From contig NZ_QOLB01000090.1 in assembly GCF_003333265.1 (NCBI RefSeq), forward strand, positions 1-55,784: a stretch of DNA of 55,784 nucleotides, in the 5' to 3' direction. Origin of the DNA: Candidatus Halocynthiibacter alkanivorans. GTDB taxonomy: Bacteria > Pseudomonadota > Alphaproteobacteria > Rhodobacterales > Rhodobacteraceae. Position numbers and translations under genes: made by a program. Shown piece after piece: positions 49,314 to 55,784 of the stretch. Each line of letters starts with the position of its first letter. The first letter of the stretch is position 1. A model generated the notes under the pieces. It had not been told where the DNA came from, made no database searches, and was given only the letters and a program-made list of their open reading frames with translations.

Positions 49314-50396
49314 ATGGCAGACACACGAATACACAGCAAAGCGGCCTCCGTCAGCTTTCAGGGCGTCAGCAAAGTCTATGGCAAGGATGTTCTTGCCGTG
49401 GACGATGTCTCGCTCGACATTGAACCGGGCACGCTGGTGACCCTGCTGGGGCCTTCGGGCTGCGGCAAAACCACCACCCTGCGCATGATCGCCGGGCTGG
49501 AAATGGCGACAAAAGGCAAGATCCTGATCGGCGGCAAGGACGTCACCAGCCTGCCGGCCACCGACCGCGATGTGTCGATGGTGTTCCAGTCCTACGCGCT
49601 GTTCCCACATATGACGGTGATGGAAAACGTTTCTTACGGGCTGAAGTTTTCCGGTTTTGACAAAAGCGAAACGCGCGACCGCGCCATGGCCGGACTGGAT
49701 CTGGTCGGGCTTGGGGGGTTTGGCGCAAGGCTGCCCAGTGAGCTTTCAGGCGGGCAACAGCAACGGGTCGCGGTGGCGCGGGCGCTGGTGCTGGAACCCC
49801 AGGTGCTGTTGTTTGATGAGCCGCTCTCAAACCTCGACGCCAAGCTGCGCCGTCAGGTGCGCGAAGAAATCCGCGAGATTCAGCAGAACCTCGGCCTGAC
49901 AGTGGTTTACGTGACCCATGACCAGGAAGAGGCGCTCGCCGTCTCTGACAGGATCGTGGTGATGCGCAACGCCGGCATCGCCCAGGTCGGCACCCCGCGC
50001 GAACTCTTCGATGCACCGGCGGACCGGTTCGTGGCCGACTTTATCGGTGAAGCCAATCTGCTGGACTGTGCCATCGAGACGGTCGAAGGCGACATGGCGC
50101 AGATCAACCTGTCGGGCTACCGACACCAGCTTGACGCGCGCGGCATGTCGCCCGGGCCGGCCACAGTGGCAATCCGGCCAAGCCGGTTGCGGCTGACACC
50201 GGGAGCCGACGGCGATGGCATCGCGGCGCAGATCGAAAAGGCCACCTATGTCGGCAGCCGGATGGAATATATCGTCGCGGCGGAGTTTGGTCAGGTCTTT
50301 GCGGTCTCGGACAACGTCGACGCGCCGCTGTCCCCCGGCGATGCGGTGCGCCTCAGCTTTGACGCGCGCGGCCCGGTTTTGTTGCCCGCCGGATAA
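49314..50396 (+). CDS. ABC transporter ATP-binding protein (FbpC/AfuC-like)
   Basis: Cytoplasmic ATPase of 360 residues. Walker A is GPSGCGKTT (46-54, Lys52), the Q-loop F-Q-S-Y-A-L-F-P is near residue 92, the signature LSGGQ is at 144-148, Walker B is LLFDEP (Asp168, Glu169) and the switch is V-T-H-D. The C-terminal 110 residues form a TOBE-type regulatory domain. ATG 49314 has GGAG 9 bases upstream. It completes a three-gene importer. A hairpin-capable GC-rich stretch follows the stop before the phosphatase gene. Confidence 0.93.
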   Translation: MADTRIHSKAASVSFQGVSKVYGKDVLAVDDVSLDIEPGTLVTLLGPSGCGKTTTLRMIAGLEMATKGKILIGGKDVTSLPATDRDVSMVFQSYALFPHMTVMENVSYGLKFSGFDKSETRDRAMAGLDLVGLGGFGARLPSELSGGQQQRVAVARALVLEPQVLLFDEPLSNLDAKLRRQVREEIREIQQNLGLTVVYVTHDQEEALAVSDRIVVMRNAGIAQVGTPRELFDAPADRFVADFIGEANLLDCAIETVEGDMAQINLSGYRHQLDARGMSPGPATVAIRPSRLRLTPGADGDGIAAQIEKATYVGSRMEYIVAAEFGQVFAVSDNVDAPLSPGDAVRLSFDARGPVLLPAG

Positions 50397-50508
50397 GATA
50401 CCGGCGCTGCCTGGCGCTTATGCCGGGCGCCGAAACCAGATCTGATCACCGGCTGTCCGCACGTGTTGCGGCTGGCCGGGCTGGCGCAGGGCAGAAAGGA
50501 CAGTTGAA

Positions 50509-51180
50509 GTGCAGCTGGATTTTTCCGGATATGACGCGGTGATCTTTGATCTCGACGGCACGCTGGTGCTGACGGAACATGTCTGGCAGGCGGCCAAAAG
50601 ATCGGTTGCCGCCAGATTTGATGTCACGGTGCCGGATGCCACGCTGCACGCCCATACCGGCCGCCGGCTGACGGATTTTGTGTCTGAGCAGCTGTTTACC
50701 GCCAACGACCAACCGATGGCGTTTGGGGTGGCCGTGGCGGCCATTGAAGCGGAGGCGCTGCAACGCCTGGGCGCGGAGCTTTCTGCAGTGCCTGGCGCGC
50801 AGCTTCTGATCCGCCAGCTGCATGAGAGCGGCCACCGGCTGGCGATCTGTTCGTCCTCATCGCTGAAGGCGATCCATATCGCGCTGGATGTTTTAGCGAT
50901 CCGCGACTGTTTTCAGGAGATCTTTTCCGCCGCGGATCTGCCGCTGGGCAAGCCGGATCCGGCGCCGTTTCTGGCCACAGCGCAACTGATGGGGGTGGCG
51001 CCCGGCCATTGTGTTGCGATTGAAGACTCGCTGGCCGGGGTGACCTCGGCCACATCCGCCGGGATGTTTACCATTGCGGTCGGCAATGAGCCCGGGGTGG
51101 CCGAAAGCGGGCTTGCTGACCTGATCTGCCCGCACCTGGCGGACCTGATCCCCGCCGGCGCGGCTGTCTCGCCCGGATAA
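50509..51180 (+). CDS. HAD-superfamily phosphatase (beta-phosphoglucomutase-like subgroup)
   Basis: A 223-residue haloacid-dehalogenase hydrolase. Motif I is D14-L-D16-G-T-L, motif II I-C-S-S-S-S, motif III G-K-P-D-P and motif IV A-I-E-D-S. The cap inserted after motif I is of the C1 type, as in phosphoglycolate, sugar-phosphate and beta-phosphoglucomutase enzymes. The start is GTG; no better ATG exists. It follows the importer ATPase by 112 bases on the same strand, so it may dephosphorylate the imported compound, but that link is inference. Confidence 0.85.
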   Translation: MQLDFSGYDAVIFDLDGTLVLTEHVWQAAKRSVAARFDVTVPDATLHAHTGRRLTDFVSEQLFTANDQPMAFGVAVAAIEAEALQRLGAELSAVPGAQLLIRQLHESGHRLAICSSSSLKAIHIALDVLAIRDCFQEIFSAADLPLGKPDPAPFLATAQLMGVAPGHCVAIEDSLAGVTSATSAGMFTIAVGNEPGVAESGLADLICPHLADLIPAGAAVSPG

Positions 51181-51467
51181 CGGCCGCCACTGTTCCTGCC
51201 GCCTCTCCAGCCGCTTCGCCGTCTTCGCCCCTCCGTCGTTGGCAATGCGCCCGGCGCCGCCGGGCAGCGCCTGCCGCAGGGCTCCGGCCGCTCAAACCTG
51301 AAATGATCCCCCGGACCATTTCCAGGACGGTTCTCACGCCGTCGGCAATGCGCTTCACGCCGCCCCAGGGTCAGGCGTGCCCTGGTCGTGGGCCATTTTG
51401 GGGCTCAAAGCCAACCCGGATGAAGTGCTTACACCTCCGGATTGGCGGCGGTGAACGTCAACAGCCG

Positions 51468-54400
51468 TCAATGGAAATCCCGGCTGGGGAACAGCGCTTT
51501 GGCCTGATCGCGCGGGTGGCGGGCGGCGCGGGCATGGCCGGCGCGCAGCCCCTTTGGCACGTCATCGGCCTGGGGCAGGGTCTCGCCGATGGCGTCCTCC
51601 CCCGGGTGCCCCAGCCCGGCCAGCAGCTCTGAGCAATCCTCAATGCGCTGCGCTATCAGATGCACCACGATGCCCTCGCGCTGCAACACGCCGCTGACGC
51701 GCAACAGCCGCCCGCCCATCACCTCGCGGCGGAACTGCTCATAGACCTTGGGCCAGACAATCACATTGCTGACCCCGGTCTCATCCTCCAGCGTCAGAAA
51801 CACCACACCGGATGCGGTGCCCGGGCGCTGCCGGGTGATCACCAGGCCACAGACCATGGTGGGGCGCAGCGCAGCGTCCACCAGCGCTGCATGCGGCGTC
51901 AGCCCGGGCATGTCGGGGCGCAGCAACTCCATCGGATGCGCCCGCAGACTAAGCCGCATGGCGACATAATCCTCCACCACCTCCTGGCCCAGATGCATGG
52001 AGGGCAGGGTGACCGCCGGCTCCTGAATGCTTTCGCCCTCAATCGGGTCATTGAACAGCGGCAGCGGCTGCGGGCTGCGGATCGCCTTGATGCGCCAGAG
52101 AGCATTGCGCCGCCCCAGCCCCATATCGGCAAACGCGTCGGCCTCGGCCAGCCGCTCAAGTGCCGCCGGTTTGATGCCGGCGCGCTGCCACAGGCTTTCG
52201 GGATCGGGATAACCATTGCCCCGCGCCGCCACAATCCAGCCCGCCGCCTCCTCGCGAAAGCCTTTGATCTGGCGAAAACCGAGCCGCAGCGCCAGGCTGC
52301 CATCGGTGCGCCGCTCCAGGTGGTTGTCCCAACCGCTGTTGTTGACACAGACCGGCCGCAGCTCGATCTGATGATCCCGCGCATCGCGCACGATCTGCGC
52401 CGGCGCATAAAACCCCATCGGCTGGGAATTCAGCAGCGCACAGGCAAAGGCCGCCGGGTGATGGCATTTCAGCCAGGCCGAGACATAGGCCAGCATGGCA
52501 AACGCGGCAGCATGGCTTTCGGGAAAGCCGTATTCGCCGAACCCCTCGATCTGACCAAAACAGCGCTCGGCAAATTCCATGTCATAGCCCCGCTCCAGCA
52601 TGCCTTTGGTAAAGCGGTCCTTGAAGGTGCCGATGGTGCCCATGCGCCGGAAGGTGGCGAGCGAACGGCGCAACCGGTCAGCCTCTTCCGGGGTGAAACC
52701 AGCGCCCACCACCGCGATCTGCATCGCCTGTTCCTGAAACAAAGGCACACCCATGGTCTTGCCCAGCACCTGTTCCAGCGCCGCCGAAGGGTAATGCACC
52801 GGCTCGCGCCCTTGCCGGCGGTTGATATAGGGGTGCACCATGCCGCCCTGGATCGGCCCGGGCCGCACGATCGCCACTTCGATCACCAGGTCATAGAACT
52901 CGCGCGGTTGCATCCGCGGCAGGAAATTCATCTGCGCCCGGCTTTCGACCTGAAACACCCCGACCGCATCGGCGATACAGAGCATGTCATAGGTGGCGGT
53001 GTCCTCCTGGGGGACAGAAGCAATGCAATAACGCGCGCCGCCGTGTTCCTCGATCAGATCAAAACATTTGCGGATACAGGTCAGCATGCCGAGGCTCAGA
53101 ACATCCACCTTGAGAATGCCAAGCGCGTCGATGTCATCCTTGTCCCACTCAATGGTGGTGCGGTCCTCCATCGCGGCGTTTTCAATCGGGCACAGCTCAT
53201 CCAGCCGGCCCCGGGTCATGATGAAGCCGCCGACATGCTGGCTGAGATGGCGCGGAAAGCCGATGATCTCACCGATCAGCTGCAGCGTCAGCGCCAGCCG
53301 GGTGTCTTCCGGGTCCAGCCCCAGTTCCCGCACCCGGTCCATGTCCACACCACCGCCGGACAGGCCCCAGATCTGACCGCTCAGCCCGGCGGTGACATCC
53401 TGAGACAGGCCCATCACCTTGCCCACTTCGCGGATGGCGGCGCGGCTGCGGAAATGGATCACTGTGGCGCAAAGCCCGGCGCGGTGGCGGCCATAGGTTT
53501 CATAGATATGCTGGATCACCTCTTCGCGGCGCTCATGCTCAAAGTCGACATCAATATCGGGCGGCTCTTCGCGGTATTCCGAGATGAAGCGCTCAAACAC
53601 CATGGTGATGGTGTCCGGCCCAACGTCCGTAATGCCAAGCGCATAACACAGCACCGAATTGGCCGCCGAACCGCGGCCCTGGCACAGGATGCCCCGGCCG
53701 CGGGCAAAACTGACAATGTCATGCACGGTGAGGAAATAAGCGGCAAAACCAAGCTTACCGACCAGCGCCAGCTCCTTTTCCACCAGCGCCTGCACCCGCG
53801 GGCTCAGCCCCTCAGGGTAACGCCGCTCCAGCCCCGCGTAACTCAGCCGGGTCAGCCGCTGCTGCGGGCTCTCATTTTTCGACACCTCGTCGGGGTATTC
53901 ATAGGACAGCTCGCTGAGGCAGAAATTACAGCGCGCGGCAATGTCCACGCTGCGGCGTACGGCGGCCGGATGATCGCGAAACAGCCGCGCCATATCGGCG
54001 CCGGATTTCAACCGCCGCTCGCTGTTTAATTGCGCCAGGGTGCCGATCTGATCGATGGTGATGTGATGGCGCATACAGGTCAGCACATCCGCCAGCCGGC
54101 GGCGGGATCCGTGATGCATCAGCACATCCCCCAGCGCCACCATTGGCGCGGCACAGTGGCGGGCCAGCCGGGCACAGTCGTCAAACCAGGCCGGGTCGCC
54201 GCCGTCATAGCGTGGCGCCGCGCCGAGATAGACATCGCCGGGAAAGCGGTTGGCGGCCTGGCGGATATGATCGCGGCACTGCGCCCCCGCATCCGCCGGC
54301 AGCGCAATCAGGATGATGCCCGCCGCCCCCTCCAGCAGATCATGCAGGTCCAGATGACAGTCGCCCTTTTTCGCCCGCCGCTTGCCCAGGGTCAGCAGAC

Positions 54401-55325
54401 GCGACAGCCGGGCATAAGCGGCGCGGTGCCGGGGCAGGGCGAGCCACTCGACCGGGCTGTCGCGCAGCACCAGCCGGCAGCCGATGATCAGCCGGGGCAG
54501 ACCACTGGGGGGAATGGTGGGGGGAGCGCTGGCCGGACTTGTGGGCCGCCCGCCGCCCTGCGTGCTGGCCTGAACGGCGGCCGGGCCACCGCCCCGCGCA
54601 CTGGTTTGAATGCCAGGCTGGGCGCTGGACTGGACACAGGACTGTGCGCTGGGCTGAGCTGGGGTCGGTCCACCGCCCCGCCCGCTGCTCAGAGCGCCAC
54701 CCTGATCGACACCCTGCGTGCCGGGCCGGGTGCTGAGCTGGGCGCTGAGCTGAGTACCGGGCCGCCCCCCAGCCTGTCCGCCCGCCTGATTTCCCGCCTG
54801 ATTGCCGTTCTGGTTTTTTCTCTGACGTCCACCGATGTTTCCACCCTGGTCCCCGTTCTGGCCGCCTGTGTACCTTCCCGCCTGGCCCTGGTGTTGGCCA
54901 TCTGTGCGCCCCGCGTTGCTGCCCCCCGCCTGGCCCGCGTTCTGACCCCGGCTCTGGTCCCGCGCGCGCGCTCCTGTCTGGCTCCGGGTTTGCTCTCCAC
55001 GCTGGTCTGCTGTCTGAGCGTCCCCCCCCGCGTTGCCACCCTGCGTGCTGTTTTGCGGCCGCGCCACGCCGGGCCCGGAGCTGATCTCCATCCGGCAGCC
55101 GCTGTCGACCTGATGTTGCGAGCGGATGTGGATCGCCTCATCCCCCTGACGTTTCAGCTCTTTTAAGGCCGCATAGGCCCGCACCACCCCAGCCAGCGAA
55201 TTGCGGTCGGTGATGGCGATGGCGGCCAGCCCCAGCGCGGCAGCACGGGTGACCAGCTCTTCGGGATGGGAGGCGCCGGTGAGAAAGGTGAAATTGCTGG
55301 TGACACAGAGCTCAGCGTAAGTCAT
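51468..55325 (-). CDS. dnaE2: Error-prone DNA polymerase DnaE2 (ImuC) with a large low-complexity insert
   Basis: Alternative C-family replicative polymerase used in damage tolerance together with ImuB. The N-terminal PHP domain starts Y-A-E-L-C-V-T-S-N-F-T-F-L. The polymerase core has C-Q-G-R-G-S-A-A-N-S, P-P-D-I-D-V-D-F-E-H with the catalytic Asp residues, and R-P-G-P-I-Q-G-G-M-V-H-P-Y. The tail holds helix-hairpin-helix and OB-fold regions (V-C-G-L-V-I-T-R-Q-R-P-G). The protein is 1285 residues against roughly 1050-1100 for the family; the excess is a Gly/Gln/Ala/Asn-rich insert at about residues 62-275. The frame is intact through the insert. The ATG overlaps the imuB stop (ATGA), indicating coupled translation and SOS-type regulation from upstream. 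Confidence 0.93.
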   Translation of the reverse strand: MTYAELCVTSNFTFLTGASHPEELVTRAAALGLAAIAITDRNSLAGVVRAYAALKELKRQGDEAIHIRSQHQVDSGCRMEISSGPGVARPQNSTQGGNAGGDAQTADQRGEQTRSQTGARARDQSRGQNAGQAGGSNAGRTDGQHQGQAGRYTGGQNGDQGGNIGGRQRKNQNGNQAGNQAGGQAGGRPGTQLSAQLSTRPGTQGVDQGGALSSGRGGGPTPAQPSAQSCVQSSAQPGIQTSARGGGPAAVQASTQGGGRPTSPASAPPTIPPSGLPRLIIGCRLVLRDSPVEWLALPRHRAAYARLSRLLTLGKRRAKKGDCHLDLHDLLEGAAGIILIALPADAGAQCRDHIRQAANRFPGDVYLGAAPRYDGGDPAWFDDCARLARHCAAPMVALGDVLMHHGSRRRLADVLTCMRHHITIDQIGTLAQLNSERRLKSGADMARLFRDHPAAVRRSVDIAARCNFCLSELSYEYPDEVSKNESPQQRLTRLSYAGLERRYPEGLSPRVQALVEKELALVGKLGFAAYFLTVHDIVSFARGRGILCQGRGSAANSVLCYALGITDVGPDTITMVFERFISEYREEPPDIDVDFEHERREEVIQHIYETYGRHRAGLCATVIHFRSRAAIREVGKVMGLSQDVTAGLSGQIWGLSGGGVDMDRVRELGLDPEDTRLALTLQLIGEIIGFPRHLSQHVGGFIMTRGRLDELCPIENAAMEDRTTIEWDKDDIDALGILKVDVLSLGMLTCIRKCFDLIEEHGGARYCIASVPQEDTATYDMLCIADAVGVFQVESRAQMNFLPRMQPREFYDLVIEVAIVRPGPIQGGMVHPYINRRQGREPVHYPSAALEQVLGKTMGVPLFQEQAMQIAVVGAGFTPEEADRLRRSLATFRRMGTIGTFKDRFTKGMLERGYDMEFAERCFGQIEGFGEYGFPESHAAAFAMLAYVSAWLKCHHPAAFACALLNSQPMGFYAPAQIVRDARDHQIELRPVCVNNSGWDNHLERRTDGSLALRLGFRQIKGFREEAAGWIVAARGNGYPDPESLWQRAGIKPAALERLAEADAFADMGLGRRNALWRIKAIRSPQPLPLFNDPIEGESIQEPAVTLPSMHLGQEVVEDYVAMRLSLRAHPMELLRPDMPGLTPHAALVDAALRPTMVCGLVITRQRPGTASGVVFLTLEDETGVSNVIVWPKVYEQFRREVMGGRLLRVSGVLQREGIVVHLIAQRIEDCSELLAGLGHPGEDAIGETLPQADDVPKGLRAGHARAARHPRDQAKALFPSRDFH
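54501..55142 (-). repeat. Low-complexity Gly/Gln-rich insert coding region within dnaE2
   Basis: About 640 bases of imperfect short repeats (units like CAGGCGGG and GGTACTCAGCTC seen on the minus strand) coding for a Gly, Gln, Ala, Ser, Asn and Arg-rich segment. It interrupts the PHP domain just before L-P-R-L-I-I-G-C-R-L-V-L. The length is a multiple of three, since the frame is kept. Confidence 0.75.
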
Positions 55326-55784
55326 GCGAATTCCCCCTGCACAAACCAGCCGGGGTTCTGCGGCGTGTGAAACAGCCACAGCCGGCGGCCCTCGCGGCTG
55401 TCCACCCGCCAGTAATCGCGCAGCCCCGCGCGCCAGGCCTCGTCTTCCAGCCACCATTCCGGCGCGATGCGTTCCGGGCCGCAGGCGCTGGCCAGTGACA
55501 GCGACATGCCACGCCAGCGAAAGTGCCGCGGCGGGGTGCGGCCGGCCCCCGCGATGGCTTCGGGTGGGAACAGGCAGAGGGGCCGCGGGCGACTGGCCTG
55601 CCCGGCGGGCCAGTCGCCCGCAGCCGTGCTCCAGGCTGCCGCCGCCACGATAAAACTGCGCTCGGGGATATGGCTGTCGGCGGGCAGGTAACGGCTGATG
55701 TTGTCGAGCCCGATGCGGCTGCCCAGCCGGGTCATCAGATCCTCCAGCCCTGCATCACTGTCGCCCCCCACATGCGCGCCGCCA
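55322..55784 (-). CDS. imuB: DNA polymerase Y family protein ImuB, C-terminal part (cut by window edge)
   Basis: Only the last 150 residues or so are in the window. The segment has R-L-G-S-R-I-G-L-D-N-I, P-E-R-S-F near residue 40 and the terminal W-W-L-E-D-E-A-W-R-A-G-L-R-D-Y-W-R-V with L-W-L-F-H, characteristic of the C-terminus of ImuB, a catalytically inactive Y-family protein that ties DnaE2 to the replisome. The stop overlaps the dnaE2 start by 4 bases. The 5' end lies outside. Confidence 0.85.
   Translation of the reverse strand, partial: GGAHVGGDSDAGLEDLMTRLGSRIGLDNISRYLPADSHIPERSFIVAAAAWSTAAGDWPAGQASRPRPLCLFPPEAIAGAGRTPPRHFRWRGMSLSLASACGPERIAPEWWLEDEAWRAGLRDYWRVDSREGRRLWLFHTPQNPGWFVQGEFA

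Noticed and set aside
51660-54029. 789-codon plus-strand frame opposite dnaE2
   Set aside because: Antisense to the highly conserved polymerase core; His/Gln/Arg-rich shadow.
54030-55166. 378-codon plus-strand frame opposite the dnaE2 insert, which might mean the insert is a separate gene
   Set aside because: It is low-complexity as well, lacks motifs and runs into the antisense of conserved dnaE2; the minus frame joins two conserved polymerase parts without a break.

Overview
The window looks like chromosomal DNA of a marine alphaproteobacterium, most likely of the Rhodobacterales/Roseobacter type. The reasons are the GC-rich coding style, an AfuA/FbpA-like ABC system with a fused permease, a PrtD-type type I exporter, and an imuB-dnaE2 cassette at the right edge. 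This is inferred from protein character only; there is no rRNA, and no tRNA or CRISPR array was recognised.

Left to centre (about 0.5-42.9 kb) is one large exopolysaccharide locus. It opens with manC, a GDP-mannose 6-dehydrogenase (algD type), a GT4 glycosyltransferase and a sulfotransferase. A minus-strand pair follows (outer-membrane beta-barrel, Wza-like export protein), then a plus-strand trio (ExeA-like AAA ATPase, Wzz/GumC-like chain-length protein, CpsD-like P-loop ATPase). Next come a GT2 enzyme and an ExoY-like phosphoglycosyltransferase. A two-gene type I secretion system (ABC exporter and HlyD adaptor) and another GT2 enzyme follow. After that sits a giant modular protein of about 2418 residues. 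The next run makes and assembles a modified sugar: glucose-1-phosphate cytidylyltransferase, an epimerase fused to a C-methyltransferase, two more C-methyltransferase-like enzymes, a Wzx-like flippase, a GT2 enzyme, a Wzy-like polymerase and a second sulfotransferase. The block ends with two paralogous right-handed beta-helix proteins and a double-hairpin terminator.

Read together, this is a nearly complete Wzx/Wzy pathway (ExoY primer, four glycosyltransferases, flippase, polymerase, chain-length control, export). Its polymer should contain a mannuronate-type residue, a CDP-linked and possibly C-methylated sugar, and sulfate esters. The giant protein and the two beta-helix proteins have no N-terminal signal peptide. 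They carry lectin-like (ConA/LamG/DUF1349-like) or beta-helix modules and end in acidic-then-hydrophobic C-termini, so they are candidate substrates of the local type I exporter. A polymer together with its own exported matrix-binding or matrix-editing proteins is the most interesting hypothesis here.

Right part: an EcoRII/Dcm-like restriction-modification pair (about 43.0-45.4 kb, minus strand) with a 15-bp palindrome upstream of the methylase; an AfuABC/FbpABC-like ABC importer with a trailing HAD phosphatase (46.0-51.2 kb, plus strand); and dnaE2 with the 3' end of imuB (51.5 kb to the edge, minus strand). DnaE2 carries a low-complexity Gly/Gln/Ala-rich insertion of roughly 210 residues in its N-terminal PHP region.

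Several genes start with TTG behind clear Shine-Dalgarno sequences. Many intergenic stretches are long, GC-rich and weakly repetitive, and similar low-complexity material appears inside some proteins.
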